Source: Pantoea brenneri (GTDB lineage Bacteria > Pseudomonadota > Gammaproteobacteria > Enterobacterales > Enterobacteriaceae). Taken from it: a stretch of DNA of 64,000 bases. Below, one piece after another: positions 10,294-20,741 of this stretch (the first letter of the stretch is position 1; every line of letters starts with the position of its first letter). The DNA lies in contig MIEI01000010.1 in the NCBI GenBank assembly GCA_002095305.1, forward strand, positions 1 to 64,000, given 5' to 3'. Under the pieces are notes generated by a model. The model saw only the letters and a program-made list of their open reading frames with translations, was not told the DNA's origin and made no database searches. The position numbers were made by a program, and so were the translations under genes.

Positions 10294-12831
10294 ATGAGCA
10301 AGCACAATGTCGTCATTATCGGTAACGGCATGGTCGGGCACCGTTTTATAGAAGAATTACTTGAGAAGGCTGAACCTGACCAGTTTTCGCTAACCGTCTT
10401 TTGTGAAGAGCCGCGTGTCGCCTACGATCGTGTCCACCTTTCCGCTTACTTCTCTCACCACACAGCCGAAGAGCTATCTCTGGTTCGCGACGGGTATTAT
10501 GAGCGGCATCAGGTCAACCTGCTGCTGGGTGAACGCGCCATTACCATCAACCGCGACGAGAAGCTGATTCACTCCAATACCGGCCGCGCGGTGCATTACG
10601 ACACGCTGGTGTTCGCCACCGGATCTTATCCGTGGATCCCGCCGATTAACGGCGCAGAAGGCAGCGACTGCTTTGTCTACCGCACCATCGAAGATCTTAA
10701 CGCTATCGAAGCCTGCTCGCGCCGCAGCAAACGCGGTGCGGTAATCGGCGGTGGACTGCTGGGACTGGAAGCGGCGGGCGCGCTGAAAAATCTCGGCGTC
10801 GAAACCCATGTGATTGAATTCGCGCCGGTGCTGATGGCTGAACAGCTCGATCGGCAAGGCGGCGAGCAGTTACGCCGTAAAATCGAGCAGATGGGCGTGC
10901 GGGTACATACCGGTAAAAATACCCAACAGATCCACCATCATGAAAACGGCGGTAAAACGCTGCAATTTGCCGATGGCAGCGAGCTGGAGGTCGATTTCAT
11001 CGTCTTCTCGACCGGTATCCGGCCGCAGGACAAGCTGGCAAAACAGTGTGGATTAGCACTGGGGCCGCGCGGTGGCATCGCCATTAATGATCAGTGCCTG
11101 ACCAGCGATAGCGACATCTACGCCATCGGTGAATGCGCCGCCTGGCAGAACCGGGTCTACGGACTGGTAGCACCAGGCTACAAAATGGCGCAGGTCGCCA
11201 GCGATACCCTGCTGGGCCGCCCCAACGCCTTCACCGGTGCCGACATGAGCGCCAAACTGAAATTGCTGGGTGTCGATGTGGGCGGCATTGGTGATGCGCG
11301 TGGCACCACGCCAGGCGCACGCAGCGTGGTGTGGCTGGATGAGAGTAAATCGATCTACAAACGTTTAATTCTCAGCGAAGATCAGCAAACCCTGCTCGGC
11401 GCAGTGCTGGTGGGCGATACCAGCGACTACGGCAACCTGCTGCAGCTGGTGCTGAATGCGATACCGCTGCCCGCCAATCCGGAAGCGCTGATTTTACCGG
11501 CCGGCAGCGGCGAAAAACCGGCCATCGGGGTCGACTCGCTGCCCGACAGCGCGCAAATTTGTTCCTGCTTTGACGTCAGCAAAGGCGACATCATTAACGC
11601 GGTACAGGCTGGCTGCCACACGGTAGCGGCGCTGAAAAGCGCCACCCGCGCCGGCACCGGCTGCGGCGGCTGTATTCCATTGATTACTCAGGTACTGAAC
11701 AGCGAACTGAGCCGTCAGGGAATTGAGGTCAATAACCATCTTTGCGAACACTTCGCTTATTCGCGTCAGGAGCTGTATCACCTGATTCAGGTCGAAGAGA
11801 TCAAGACGTTTGACGATTTGCTGGCGAAATATGGTCAGGGCTACGGCTGTGAAGTGTGTAAACCGACGGTCGGTTCCCTGCTCGCTTCGTGCTGGAATGA
11901 GTATGTGCTCAAGCCACAACATGCCCCGCTACAGGACAGCAACGATCTCTATCTCGGCAATATCCAGAAAGACGGTACCTATTCGGTGATCCCGCGTTCG
12001 CCGGGCGGTGAAATCTCGCCGCAGGGATTGAAAGCGGTGGGCGATATTGCCGAACGCTACCAGCTCTACACCAAAATTACCGGCTCACAGCGCATCGGCA
12101 TGTTCGGTGCCCGCAAAGAGGATTTGCCCGCCATCTGGTCTGAGCTGATTGCTGCGGGCTTTGAGAGCGGCCAGGCCTACGCCAAAGCGCTGCGCATGGC
12201 AAAAACCTGTATTGGCAGCACCTGGTGCCGCTATGGCGTGGGCGACAGCCTCGGCTTTGGCGTGATGCTGGAGAATCGCTACAAAGGCATTCGCACCCCG
12301 CATAAAATGAAGTTTGGCGTCTCCGGCTGTACCCGTGAGTGTTCGGAAGCCCAGGCTAAAGATGTCGGCATCATCGCCACCGAAAAAGGCTGGAATCTCT
12401 ACGTCTGCGGCAACGGCGGCATGAAACCGCGCCATGGTGATCTGCTGGCAGCGGATCTCGATCAGCAGACGCTGATGACCTATCTCGACCGCTTCATGAT
12501 GTTCTATATCCGCACCGCCGATCGCCTGCAGCGTACCTCAACGTGGCTGGAGAGTCTGGAAGGCGGTATCGACTATCTGCGTAAAGTGATCGTTGACGAT
12601 AAGCTGGGCCTCAACAGCCATCTCGAGCAGGAAATGAAGCGGCTGCGTGCCAGCGTCCACTGCGAGTGGAAAGCTACGCTCGAAGAGAACAGCAACCTGA
12701 CGCACTTCGCTCACTTTATTAACTCATCGCAGCGCGATCCGGCGATACAGGTGGTGGCCGAACGCGATCAGCATCGTCCGGCGCGCCCTGAAGAACGCAT
12801 CGCCGTCACCCTGATTGAGGAGACTGAATAA
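10294..12831 (+). CDS. nirB: NADH-dependent nitrite reductase large subunit
   Basis: 845-residue assimilatory-type siroheme enzyme that reduces nitrite to ammonium with NADH in the cytoplasm during anaerobic growth. Domains in order: an FAD/NAD-binding reductase (GNGMVGHRF at the start, VIGGGLLGLEAAG near 150), a BFD-like [2Fe-2S] region (CSCFDVSKGDI, GTGCGGCIPL), then the siroheme/4Fe-4S domain (KTCIGSTWCRYG, GCTRECSEAQ, YVCGNGGMK). I start at MSKHNVVIIG because the predicted FNR promoter places the transcript start downstream of the earlier in-frame ATG at 10249. The stop overlaps the nirD start. Confidence 0.97.
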   Translation: MSKHNVVIIGNGMVGHRFIEELLEKAEPDQFSLTVFCEEPRVAYDRVHLSAYFSHHTAEELSLVRDGYYERHQVNLLLGERAITINRDEKLIHSNTGRAVHYDTLVFATGSYPWIPPINGAEGSDCFVYRTIEDLNAIEACSRRSKRGAVIGGGLLGLEAAGALKNLGVETHVIEFAPVLMAEQLDRQGGEQLRRKIEQMGVRVHTGKNTQQIHHHENGGKTLQFADGSELEVDFIVFSTGIRPQDKLAKQCGLALGPRGGIAINDQCLTSDSDIYAIGECAAWQNRVYGLVAPGYKMAQVASDTLLGRPNAFTGADMSAKLKLLGVDVGGIGDARGTTPGARSVVWLDESKSIYKRLILSEDQQTLLGAVLVGDTSDYGNLLQLVLNAIPLPANPEALILPAGSGEKPAIGVDSLPDSAQICSCFDVSKGDIINAVQAGCHTVAALKSATRAGTGCGGCIPLITQVLNSELSRQGIEVNNHLCEHFAYSRQELYHLIQVEEIKTFDDLLAKYGQGYGCEVCKPTVGSLLASCWNEYVLKPQHAPLQDSNDLYLGNIQKDGTYSVIPRSPGGEISPQGLKAVGDIAERYQLYTKITGSQRIGMFGARKEDLPAIWSELIAAGFESGQAYAKALRMAKTCIGSTWCRYGVGDSLGFGVMLENRYKGIRTPHKMKFGVSGCTRECSEAQAKDVGIIATEKGWNLYVCGNGGMKPRHGDLLAADLDQQTLMTYLDRFMMFYIRTADRLQRTSTWLESLEGGIDYLRKVIVDDKLGLNSHLEQEMKRLRASVHCEWKATLEENSNLTHFAHFINSSQRDPAIQVVAERDQHRPARPEERIAVTLIEETE

Positions 12832-13157
12832 TGAGCCAGTGGAATGCAGTGTGTCAGCTGACACAAATCCTGCCCGCCACCGGTGTTTGCGCACTGGTGA
12901 AAGGTCAGCAGATTGCTATCTTTCGTCCACGGAACGATGAGCAACTGTATGCCATCAGCAATATCGACCCGTTTGCCGAGGCCAGCGTGTTATCGCGCGG
13001 CATTATCGCCGAGCATCAGTCAACGTTATGGGTCGCCAGCCCGCTGAAAAAACAGCACTTTCGTCTTTGCGATGGCTATTGCATGGAAGATGAAACGCGC
13101 TCAGTGGCAGCGTATCCGGTGCGGGTGAATGCGGGCCAGGTCGAAGTCTGTCTCTGA
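12831..13157 (+). CDS. nirD: Nitrite reductase small subunit
   Basis: 108 residues with a Rieske-like fold. As in other NirD proteins, the Rieske iron-sulphur ligand motif is absent: the cysteines seen (C8, C20, C80, C84, C107) are not arranged as CxH...CxxH. It associates with NirB. Translation is coupled through TAATG, the nirB stop overlapping the nirD start by one base. A strong terminator follows immediately, and nirC, the nitrite channel gene expected next in E. coli, is missing. Confidence 0.94.
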   Translation: MSQWNAVCQLTQILPATGVCALVKGQQIAIFRPRNDEQLYAISNIDPFAEASVLSRGIIAEHQSTLWVASPLKKQHFRLCDGYCMEDETRSVAAYPVRVNAGQVEVCL

Positions 13158-13169
13158 TTCCCGTCTACT

Positions 13170-13194
13170 GCCCGCCGCTGGCGGGCTTTTTTTT
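13170..13194 (+). terminator. Intrinsic terminator between nirD and cysG
   Basis: GCCCGCC-GCT-GGCGGGC (13170-13186) is followed by eight Ts (13187-13194). This is one of the strongest intrinsic terminators in the window. It sits only 11 bases before the cysG ATG, so cysG expression depends on read-through or on re-initiation in the short gap. Confidence 0.9.
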
Positions 13195-13205
13195 GAGGAC
13201 CGCTT

Positions 13206-14570
13206 ATGGACTATTTCCCGCTGTTTTGTCGGCTGCAGGGCAAACGTTGCCTGCTGGTTGGCGCGGGCGAAGTGGCTGAGCGCAAAGCCCGCCTGCTGCT
13301 GGAGGCCGGGGCCGATCTGTGGGTTGGCGCACGCGACTTCTCGCCCGCCTTCCGGCAATGGGCGCAGCAGCAAGCCGTGACCCTGTTGCCCGGCGAGTTT
13401 GATCCGCACTGGCTGACCGATTGCTGGCTGGTAGTAGCCGCTACCAACGATGATGCGGTCAATCAGCAGGTGGCAGCGGTGGCCGAACGTCAGCGAATTT
13501 TCTGCAACCTGGTCGATGCGCCGCAACAGGCCAGCGCCATCATGCCCTCCATCATTGACCGTTCGCCGCTGATGGTGGCGGTCTCATCGGGTGGCCGTGC
13601 GCCGGTGCTGGCCCGCTTACTGCGGGAGAAACTGGAAGCAATGTTGCCGCAACATCTGGGCCAACTGGCGCAGCGGGCAGGCAGCTTACGGGCGCGGGTA
13701 AAGCAGCAGTTTGCATCGATTGCCGTACGCCGACACTTCTGGGAGCGTTTTTTTAGCAGTGAGCGGCTGGCGCAAACCCTGGCAAACGGCGATGGCGAAC
13801 GTGCTCAGCAGTTAACTGAGGCGCTGTTTGCGGCGGATTTGCCGACGCAGGGTGAAGTGACGCTGGTGGGTGCCGGTCCCGGTGATGCCGGTTTGCTGAC
13901 GCTGAAAGGGCTGCAACAGATCCAGCAGGCAGATATCGTGGTGTATGACCGGCTGGTCTCTGAACAGGTGCTTAACCTGGTGCGACGCGATGCCGAGCGT
14001 ATCTTTGTCGGCAAGCGCGCCGGTCACCACTGCGTCCCGCAGGAGGCGATCAACCAGCTGTTGCTGGAGCAGGCGCAGCGCGGTAAACGGGTGGTGCGGC
14101 TGAAAGGCGGCGATCCGTTTATCTTTGGCCGCGGTGGCGAAGAGCTGGAGATGCTGGCGCAGCACCAGATCCCGTTCAGCGTGGTGCCCGGCATCACGGC
14201 GGCCTCAGGCTGTGCGGCGTACAGCGGCATTCCCCTGACCCACCGCGATCATGCACAAAGCGTCAGGCTGGTCACCGGGCATCTGCAGAAAGAGGGAACG
14301 CTCTGCTGGCAGACGCTGGCGGCGGAGCAGCAAACGCTGGTGTTTTATATGGGGCTGACGCAGGCCGCAGAGATTCAGCATCAGCTGCTGCAGCACGGTA
14401 TGCGCAGCGATATGCCGGTCGCGCTGGTAGAAAACGGTACCAGCCCCCGTCAGCGCGTGGTCACCGGCACCCTGACCGAACTGGCAGCGCTGGCGCAACA
14501 GGTCAGCAGCCCGAGCCTGATGATCATCGGCAGCGTGGTCAGCCTGCGCGATAAGCTGCGCTGGTTTTAA
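13206..14570 (+). CDS. cysG: Siroheme synthase, trifunctional
   Basis: 454-residue fusion that makes siroheme, the cofactor of NirB and of sulfite reductase. The N-terminal half (about 1-203) is the precorrin-2 dehydrogenase/ferrochelatase, with the NAD motif [14 protein letters not shown]. The C-terminal half (about 216-450) is the SAM-dependent uroporphyrinogen III methyltransferase, with [31 protein letters not shown] and [17 protein letters not shown] lies five bases before the ATG, directly after the terminator U-tract. Adjacency to nirBD is as in E. coli, minus nirC. Confidence 0.96.
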   Translation: MDYFPLFCRLQGKRCLLVGAGEVAERKARLLLEAGADLWVGARDFSPAFRQWAQQQAVTLLPGEFDPHWLTDCWLVVAATNDDAVNQQVAAVAERQRIFCNLVDAPQQASAIMPSIIDRSPLMVAVSSGGRAPVLARLLREKLEAMLPQHLGQLAQRAGSLRARVKQQFASIAVRRHFWERFFSSERLAQTLANGDGERAQQLTEALFAADLPTQGEVTLVGAGPGDAGLLTLKGLQQIQQADIVVYDRLVSEQVLNLVRRDAERIFVGKRAGHHCVPQEAINQLLLEQAQRGKRVVRLKGGDPFIFGRGGEELEMLAQHQIPFSVVPGITAASGCAAYSGIPLTHRDHAQSVRLVTGHLQKEGTLCWQTLAAEQQTLVFYMGLTQAAEIQHQLLQHGMRSDMPVALVENGTSPRQRVVTGTLTELAALAQQVSSPSLMIIGSVVSLRDKLRWF

Positions 14571-14592
14571 CGGTTGAGCAACGCATAAGAAA

Positions 14593-14615
14593 ACGGCGGG
14601 CTATAAGTCCGCCGT
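14593..14615. terminator. Hairpin between cysG and trpS
   Basis: A 7-bp stem, ACGGCGG/CCGCCGT, around a nine-base loop lies between the convergent stops. On the minus strand it is followed by TTTTC, so it may end trpS transcripts; the + side has only TCTGT. Confidence 0.5.
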
Positions 14616-14635
14616 CTGTGCTGTTGGCAATGCCG

Positions 14636-15640
14636 TTACGGCATGGCGACAAAGCCGACTGCTTCGTAGACTTTCTTCAGGGTTTCCTGCGCCTGGGCAC
14701 GGGCTTTCGCCGCACCGTCACGCATCACCTGCTCCAGCAACGCGTCGTCGTTACGGAAACGATGGTAGCGTTCCTGCAGCTCGGACAGCATGCCTGAGAC
14801 CGAATCCGCTACCGCCCCTTTCAGGTGGCCATACATCTTGCCTTCGAACTCCTGCTCCAGCTCAACGATGCTTTTTCCGGTCACACCCGACAAAATATCC
14901 AGCAGGTTAGAGACGCCCGCTTTCTCTTTCACGTCGTAGCGCACCACTGGCGGCTCTTCGGAGTCGGTTACCGCGCGCTTGATTTTCTTCACGACCGATT
15001 TCGGATCTTCCAGCAGGCCGATCACGTTATTACGGTTTTCATCCGACTTGGACATTTTCTTCGTCGGTTCCAGCAGCGACATGACGCGCGCGCCTGACTT
15101 CGGAATAAACGGCTCTGGCACTTTGAAAACGTCGCCATACAGCGCATTGAAGCGATGGGCGATATCGCGGCTCAGCTCCAGATGCTGTTTCTGATCTTCA
15201 CCAACCGGGACCTGATGGGTCTGATAGAGCAGAATATCAGCCGCCATCAGCACCGGATAATCGAACAGGCCGGCATTGATGTTCTCTTCGTAACGCGCCG
15301 ACTTATCCTTGAACTGCGTCATACGGCTGAGTTCACCGAAATAGGCGTAGCAGTTAAGGATCCAGCTCAGTTGGGTGTGCTCTGGCACATGCGACTGAAC
15401 AAAGATGGTGCTCTTTTGCGGATCGATACCGCAGGCGAGATAGAGTGCCAGCGTATCCAGCGTGGCTTTACGCAACGCGACGGGATCCTGTCGAACGGTA
15501 ATGGCGTGCAGATCGACGATGCAGTAAATGCAGTGGAAATCATCCTGCATCTGCACCCACTGACGCAGCGCACCCATATAGTTGCCAATGGTCAGTTCGC
15601 CGGACGGCTGTGCGCCGCTGAAAACAATGGGTTTGCTCAT
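14636..15640 (-). CDS. trpS: Tryptophanyl-tRNA synthetase
   Basis: 334-residue class I aminoacyl-tRNA synthetase that charges tRNA-Trp. The HIGH-like signature is TIGNYMGAL (17-25) and KMSKS is at 195-199. I start at [10 protein letters not shown], the family start; 36 further in-frame codons upstream lie inside gph and are not conserved. It is the last gene of the aroK-aroB-damX-dam-rpe-gph-trpS series found in enterics, with a 16-base gap to gph that implies co-transcription. Confidence 0.97.
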   Translation of the reverse strand: MSKPIVFSGAQPSGELTIGNYMGALRQWVQMQDDFHCIYCIVDLHAITVRQDPVALRKATLDTLALYLACGIDPQKSTIFVQSHVPEHTQLSWILNCYAYFGELSRMTQFKDKSARYEENINAGLFDYPVLMAADILLYQTHQVPVGEDQKQHLELSRDIAHRFNALYGDVFKVPEPFIPKSGARVMSLLEPTKKMSKSDENRNNVIGLLEDPKSVVKKIKRAVTDSEEPPVVRYDVKEKAGVSNLLDILSGVTGKSIVELEQEFEGKMYGHLKGAVADSVSGMLSELQERYHRFRNDDALLEQVMRDGAAKARAQAQETLKKVYEAVGFVAMP

Positions 15641-15656
15641 GCTTAAGTCCTGATAA

Positions 15657-16334
15657 TTACAGCCCGAGAGCGGGCAAAAGTTGGTCAAAAGAGTCGAGTG
15701 TGACGTTGGGCTGGCTACTGGCAATCGATTCGCCATAGTTGTAGCCATAGGTCATGCCAACATTGGGCACGCCAGCCGCCTGGGCAGCCTGAATATCGTT
15801 ACGCGAATCGCCGACAAACAGCAGCTGATCGGGCAGGACACCAAAGGTCCCCAGCACCAGAAAGATCGCGGCAGGATGCGGTTTCTTCACCGGCACATCG
15901 TCACCGCCGATAATCAACGAAAAAGCCTCTGCAATACCAAGCGATTGAAGCAGTGGCGCGACAAAGGGCGTCGGCTTATTGGTGACAATCGCCAGCGGTA
16001 AACCGGTGGCCTGCAGCGCAGCCAGCGTCTGCTTCACCTGCGGGAACAGCGTGCTGCCCGCATCAACCGTGTCAGCATAGTGTTTGTCGAACAGCGCACG
16101 CGCATCGTGCTGCTCGTCCGGCTGCGGCTCACGGCCCAGCGCAAAAGTCAGGGCGCGCGACATCATGATGTCCGCTCCGTTACCAATCCAGGTTGAGACG
16201 CGCTCAAGGCCGGCGACCGGCAGGCTGAGATCTTTCAGCGTCCGATCGATCGCCTCAGCGAGACCCGGCGCGCTATCGACTAGCGTGCCGTCGAGGTCAA
16301 ACGCCAGCGCCCGGATATCAGTGAAATGAGCCAT
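15657..16334 (-). CDS. gph: Phosphoglycolate phosphatase
   Basis: 225-residue HAD hydrolase that removes phosphate from 2-phosphoglycolate, formed during repair of oxidised DNA 3' ends. Motif I is [10 protein letters not shown], with nucleophile Asp13 and Asp15. Motif II is IVTNKP, and the later [12 protein letters not shown] holds the metal-binding aspartates. The cap domain lies between motifs I and II. The start overlaps the 3' end of rpe by 17 bases. Confidence 0.94.
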   Translation of the reverse strand: MAHFTDIRALAFDLDGTLVDSAPGLAEAIDRTLKDLSLPVAGLERVSTWIGNGADIMMSRALTFALGREPQPDEQHDARALFDKHYADTVDAGSTLFPQVKQTLAALQATGLPLAIVTNKPTPFVAPLLQSLGIAEAFSLIIGGDDVPVKKPHPAAIFLVLGTFGVLPDQLLFVGDSRNDIQAAQAAGVPNVGMTYGYNYGESIASSQPNVTLDSFDQLLPALGL

Positions 16335-17001
16335 TGGCTTTCTCCAGTTCGTTACGCATCTCGTCGATCACTTTTTTGTAATCCGGGTGACCGAAGATGG
16401 CAGAACCGGCGACAAACATGTCGGCGCCAGCAGCCGCGATCTGACCGATGTTATCAATCTTCACGCCACCATCCACTTCGAGACGAATATTGTAACCGCT
16501 CTGATCGATACGCTTGCGCGCTTCACGCAGCTTATCCAGCGTACCAGGGATAAACGACTGGCCGCCAAAGCCCGGATTAACCGACATCAGCAGAATAATA
16601 TCCAGCTTATCCATGACGTAATCGAGGTAGCTCAGCGGGGTTGCCGGATTGAATACCAGCCCAGCTTTGCAGCCATGTTCTTTAATCAGCTGCAGGGTGC
16701 GATCAACGTGCTCGCTGGCTTCGGGATGAAAGGTGATGTAGGTCGCGCCTGCACGGGCGAACTCGGGGATCAACGCATCCACCGGTTTGACCATCAGATG
16801 GACATCGATCGGCGCGGTGATGCCATAGTCGCGCAACGCTTTCAGTACCATCGGTCCCATGGTCAGGTTGGGAACATAGTGGTTATCCATCACGTCGAAG
16901 TGAACTACGTCGCCTCCGGCCTCCAGCGCTTTCGCGGTATCTTCGCCCAGGCGAGCAAAGTCCGCCGAAAGGATTGAAGGGGCCAGCAAATATTGTTTCA
17001 T
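16318..17001 (-). CDS. rpe: Ribulose-phosphate 3-epimerase
   Basis: 227-residue TIM-barrel enzyme interconverting ribulose 5-phosphate and xylulose 5-phosphate in the pentose phosphate pathway. Metal ligands His34 and Asp36 (VVHFDVMD) and His68 (VHLM) are present. The later LEVDGGVK contains the second catalytic aspartate, and NPGFGGQSF binds phosphate. It follows dam after 67 bases holding the GCCAGCC/GGCTGGC hairpin, which has no U-tract. Confidence 0.96.
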   Translation of the reverse strand: MKQYLLAPSILSADFARLGEDTAKALEAGGDVVHFDVMDNHYVPNLTMGPMVLKALRDYGITAPIDVHLMVKPVDALIPEFARAGATYITFHPEASEHVDRTLQLIKEHGCKAGLVFNPATPLSYLDYVMDKLDIILLMSVNPGFGGQSFIPGTLDKLREARKRIDQSGYNIRLEVDGGVKIDNIGQIAAAGADMFVAGSAIFGHPDYKKVIDEMRNELEKANGSFH

Positions 17002-17068
17002 CCGATTCTCCCACTGTTGTGCGCCAGCCCTGAGGCTGGCGTAATGCGTTGGTCGCGGACGAAACAGA

Positions 17069-17884
17069 CTAGCTATAGAGCGCCAGCAGTTCGTCGACCT
17101 TAGTGCGACCGGCTATGCTTCGGCTAATGGAACGCCGGGCTTTGACCACATGTAACACTGCATCCTGATACCACAAACGCGTCAGTGCAGTGTCGTGGTT
17201 AGAAATCAGTACCGGAATCCGGTGTTCTGACGAGGCCAGCTGTGCCGCTAACGTCGCCAGATGCTGCTGCTCGCGCAGGCTAAAACTGTTGGTGTGATAA
17301 GCCGTGAAGTTCGCCGTCGCCGACAGCGGCGCATAGGGCGGATCACAATATACCACGGAGCCTTTACCGGCATTGTTCAGGGTAACATCGTACGATTCAC
17401 AGACAAACGTCGCTTTTTGCGCGCGCTCGGCAAACCATAACAGTTCTGCTTCCGGAAAGTAGGGTTTGCGATAGCGGCCAAACGGCACGTTGAATTCGCC
17501 ACGCAGGTTATAGCGGCATAAACCGTTGTAACAGTGACGATTCAGATAGAGGAAAAGCAGCGCGCGCTGGTAGGCGTCGGTGCTGAGATTAAATTCGGTA
17601 CGACGCAGGTAATAGCAGGCTTCGTTGTTACCTTCCGGGGTAAACAGCAGCTGCGCGTCACGAATAAAATCCGCCGTGCGCGTTTTGACAATGTTGTAGA
17701 GATTGATCAGATCGCTGTTGATATCGGCAAGATGGTAGCGATCAAAATCGGTATTGAGAAACACCGATCCCGCACCAACAAACGGCTCGATCAAACAGTC
17801 GCCTTGCGGCAGGTAGCGATGGATCTCTTCTACTAAGGGAAATTTTCCCCCTGCCCATTTCAGGAAAGCGCGATTTTTTTTCAT
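17069..17884 (-). CDS. dam: DNA adenine methyltransferase
   Basis: 271-residue N6-adenine methyltransferase of the GATC-specific Dam family, used in mismatch repair strand choice, SeqA-controlled replication and gene switching. The SAM-binding motif [10 protein letters not shown] lies at 34-43 and the catalytic DPPY at 181-184. The N-terminus [13 protein letters not shown] matches E. coli. The gene sits between damX and rpe, as in E. coli, separated from damX by 95 bases containing a hairpin. Confidence 0.97.
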   Translation of the reverse strand: MKKNRAFLKWAGGKFPLVEEIHRYLPQGDCLIEPFVGAGSVFLNTDFDRYHLADINSDLINLYNIVKTRTADFIRDAQLLFTPEGNNEACYYLRRTEFNLSTDAYQRALLFLYLNRHCYNGLCRYNLRGEFNVPFGRYRKPYFPEAELLWFAERAQKATFVCESYDVTLNNAGKGSVVYCDPPYAPLSATANFTAYHTNSFSLREQQHLATLAAQLASSEHRIPVLISNHDTALTRLWYQDAVLHVVKARRSISRSIAGRTKVDELLALYS

Positions 17885-17946
17885 GCTGTCGTGGTTATTA
17901 CATCTTATTGTGAGGCTGTGGCTGGACCGACAGCAGATCTGCGCTT

Positions 17947-17972
17947 AAAACGGGGCCAGTAACGCTGGCCCC
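17947..17972 (-). terminator. Terminator-like hairpin after damX
   Basis: On the minus strand the 8-bp stem GGGGCCAG/CTGGCCCC with a five-base loop is followed by G and TTTT. It lies directly after the damX stop and before dam, so it may reduce read-through into dam. Confidence 0.6.
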
Positions 17973-17979
17973 ACATCAA

Positions 17980-19020
17980 TTATTGACTGGCTTCTTTCTT
18001 AACCTGGCTAACCGGTTTAACCCACGGATTCTGTGCCCGGACTTCCGCTGGCAGCGATGCCACAGCGCGTTTGGCATCTGCCGGTGTTGCGTATGATCCA
18101 CTCACCAGCACGTACCACGACTGACCGTTGCGGGTGGTTTTGTAGACGTGATACGCACTCAGATTCTGTTTTTTCGCCCAGGCATTCAGACTTTCCGCTT
18201 TGGACGCGCCGCTCAGTTGCAGCGTATAGCTGCCGCCTGGCAGTGATTTGCTGGCTGAACTGCTGCTGGCTGCGGCCGAACTGCTGGCCGCGGTATTGCC
18301 GGTAGGCGTGCGGGCTGGCGTCGTATGCGTCCGGCTGTCACTGGTAGTCGCAGGCTTCGAGGCAGTCTTGCGGCCGGCGTCGTGCGCAGGGCGCGTCGGC
18401 GACGTCGCTTTGTTCGGCGTCTGACGGCTGACCGGGGCGGTGACCGGGTTGGCTGCGGTTCCGGCATTGCCACTGACGGTGGCCGGCGCAGTTGGCAGCG
18501 AGCTACCATTTTGCGCGCCGGTCGCGGCACTGTCGACCTGCTGCTGCTGATTCGTCAGTGCGCTGTTGAGATCGCCAGGTAAAGTGACGCGCTGCTGATT
18601 GGCTGGCGTATCAACCGGGGCTGCCTGGGTTGGCGTTGAGGCCACCGGCGGCATCGAGACATCGCGCTGCGGGTTGCTGGCCGCATCACCACTGGCCGGC
18701 GCGCTATTTTCGGTCGCCGTCGGAGAGGTCTGCCCACCCGACATTGAAGAGGAGCCGGTCAGATCAATATTTTTCTCGCTGTTCGATCCACCGCCAGTGG
18801 CGGGCGCATTGCTGCCGGTCGCGGGCTTCTTATCATCCGGGCCATTCAGCGCCGAACCAATGCCCAGCACCAGTAACAACAGCACCAGAATCCCCACACC
18901 CATCATGATGCGCTGGCGTGAAACCGGTATTTTTGCTGCGGTAGACGCCTTACGTGGGCGCGAGGGACGACGGTCACTGGCGTCAGGTTTTAACTCGTCT
19001 TCCGGTTTGAACTCATCCAT
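17980..19020 (-). CDS. damX: Cell division protein DamX (SPOR domain)
   Basis: 346-residue bitopic inner membrane protein that localises to the division septum through a C-terminal SPOR domain binding denuded glycan. The N-terminus MDEFKPEDELKPD matches E. coli and is followed by a basic stretch. One membrane span (MMGVGILVLLLLVLGIG) lies near 40-57. A long Ser/Thr/Ala/Pro-rich periplasmic linker and the SPOR domain follow, from about residue 265 (YTLQLSGASKAESL to PWVKPV). The cytoplasmic part is much shorter than in E. coli, lacking its acidic segment. The start is set by GGAGGC six bases upstream. Confidence 0.93.
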   Translation of the reverse strand: MDEFKPEDELKPDASDRRPSRPRKASTAAKIPVSRQRIMMGVGILVLLLLVLGIGSALNGPDDKKPATGSNAPATGGGSNSEKNIDLTGSSSMSGGQTSPTATENSAPASGDAASNPQRDVSMPPVASTPTQAAPVDTPANQQRVTLPGDLNSALTNQQQQVDSAATGAQNGSSLPTAPATVSGNAGTAANPVTAPVSRQTPNKATSPTRPAHDAGRKTASKPATTSDSRTHTTPARTPTGNTAASSSAAASSSSASKSLPGGSYTLQLSGASKAESLNAWAKKQNLSAYHVYKTTRNGQSWYVLVSGSYATPADAKRAVASLPAEVRAQNPWVKPVSQVKKEASQ

Positions 19021-19092
19021 TATGCCTCCTCCGTAAAGCGGCATTCCGCACTGCGCACCCGGCGCGCCGCGTCACCACTTAACTGCTTAATA

Positions 19093-20181
19093 TCAAGATT
19101 TCTGGCAATCGTTAATTGCAGCCAGCACCATATCATGCGCCACGCCGCCACGCACTTCAGAGCGGCCAATTGACAACGGAAGCACCAGCCGTAATTCACC
19201 CGCCAGTACTTTCTTGTCGCGCATCATATGAGGCAAGTACATCTCTGCGCTCATCTCCTGCGGACCGTGCACCGGTAAACCGGCACGCTGCAGCAGCGTG
19301 ATGATACGTTCAGTCTGTTGCGGGCTGAACTGGCCCAGACGTTCAGCGGTACGCGCGGCCATCACCATGCCTGCAGCAATTGCTTCACCGTGCAGCCAGT
19401 TGCCGTAGCCCATCTGCGCTTCAATGGCATGACCAAAGGTATGGCCCAGATTGAGCAGTGCGCGCTGTCCGGTTTCCCGTTCATCGGCAGCCACCACGTC
19501 CGCTTTCAGTTCACAACAGCGACGAATGCAATAAGCCAGCGCCTGTTCATCCAGCGCCAGCAAGGCGTCAAGATTCTGCTCCAGCCACTGGAAAAACGCA
19601 CCATCAAGAATGATGCCGTACTTAATTACTTCGGCCAGACCGGACGCCAGTTCACGTGCCGGCAGCGAGTGCAGACACGCGGTATCAATCACCACCGAGG
19701 CGGGCTGATAAAACGCGCCAATCATATTTTTGCCGAGCGGATGGTTTACGGCTGTTTTGCCGCCAACCGAAGAGTCAACCTGCGACAGTAAGGTGGTCGG
19801 CACCTGAATAAAGCGCACGCCACGCTGATAACTGGCCGCAGCAAAACCGGTAAGATCGCCAATAACGCCACCGCCCAGGGCGATCAGCGTCGTATCACGA
19901 CCGTGCGGTTTTTTCAGTAAAGCGGTAAAGACCTGATCCATCACGGCCAGCGTTTTGTACTGCTCGCCGTCGGGTAAAATCACCTGATCCACTTTCACAC
20001 CCGCCGCCGTCAGTAGCGCTGACAGTTTGTCGAGATAAAGCGGAGCCAGCGTCTGGTTAGTCACCACCATGGCGTTTTCGCCCGCGGTCAGCGGCCAAAA
20101 AGAAGCCGGATCGTTAAACAGTCCGGCGGCGATAGTGATGGGGTAACTGCGTTCCCCCAGTGAGACGGTGATCTTCTCCAT
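19093..20181 (-). CDS. aroB: 3-dehydroquinate synthase
   Basis: 362-residue enzyme for the second step of the shikimate pathway, turning DAHP into 3-dehydroquinate with NAD and a divalent metal. [14 protein letters not shown] is the NAD-binding segment. Metal-binding residues are expected in EVIKYG, in [11 protein letters not shown] and at the later LHGEAI; all three are visible. The start 38 bases after aroK implies one transcript. Confidence 0.96.
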   Translation of the reverse strand: MEKITVSLGERSYPITIAAGLFNDPASFWPLTAGENAMVVTNQTLAPLYLDKLSALLTAAGVKVDQVILPDGEQYKTLAVMDQVFTALLKKPHGRDTTLIALGGGVIGDLTGFAAASYQRGVRFIQVPTTLLSQVDSSVGGKTAVNHPLGKNMIGAFYQPASVVIDTACLHSLPARELASGLAEVIKYGIILDGAFFQWLEQNLDALLALDEQALAYCIRRCCELKADVVAADERETGQRALLNLGHTFGHAIEAQMGYGNWLHGEAIAAGMVMAARTAERLGQFSPQQTERIITLLQRAGLPVHGPQEMSAEMYLPHMMRDKKVLAGELRLVLPLSIGRSEVRGGVAHDMVLAAINDCQKS

Positions 20182-20219
20182 GATGCTCGATACCTGTTAA
20201 AGAGCCTTCGAACGTTGGA

Positions 20220-20741
20220 TCAACTTTTTTCCAACATGTGGATAATCTGGTTCGCCACCACTTTCGCACTTTGATCATCTGTGCGAATAGTCACATCGGC
20301 GATCTCTTCGTAAAGCGGGTTACGTTCGCCAGCCAGCGCTTCAAGCACTTCACGCGGCGGTGAATCCACCTGCAGCAACGGACGTTTTTTGTCACGTTGA
20401 GTGCGCGCCAGTTGCTTTTCGATGGTGGTCTCAAGATAAACCACGACGCCGCGGGCGGAGAGACGATTACGCGTTTCCCGGGATTTGACGGAGCCACCGC
20501 CTGTTGCCAGGACGATGCCTTGCTTTTCAGTCAGTTCGTTAATGATTTTTTCTTCGCGATCGCGAAAGCCAGCTTCGCCTTCGACGTCAAAAACCCAGCC
20601 CACATCCGCTCCGGTGCGTCGCTCAATTTCCTGATCGGAATCGAAGAACTCCATGTTGAGTTGCTGAGCCAACTGACGACCAATAGTGCTTTTGCCGGCA
20701 CCCATCGGCCCAACCAGAAAGATATTGCGTTTCTCTGCCAT
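20220..20741 (-). CDS. aroK: Shikimate kinase I
   Basis: 173-residue P-loop kinase phosphorylating shikimate. The Walker A motif GPMGAGKST is at 11-19. [11 protein letters not shown] binds Mg and shikimate, and [13 protein letters not shown] is the shikimate-binding glycine loop. It is the first gene of the aroK-aroB-damX-dam-rpe-gph-trpS series, so the promoter must lie in the 363-base gap upstream. Confidence 0.96.
   Translation of the reverse strand: MAEKRNIFLVGPMGAGKSTIGRQLAQQLNMEFFDSDQEIERRTGADVGWVFDVEGEAGFRDREEKIINELTEKQGIVLATGGGSVKSRETRNRLSARGVVVYLETTIEKQLARTQRDKKRPLLQVDSPPREVLEALAGERNPLYEEIADVTIRTDDQSAKVVANQIIHMLEKS

Noticed and set aside
17021-17041. Hairpin GCCAGCC/GGCTGGC between dam and rpe as a terminator
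   Set aside because: No U-tract follows on the minus strand and the two genes are expected to be co-transcribed.
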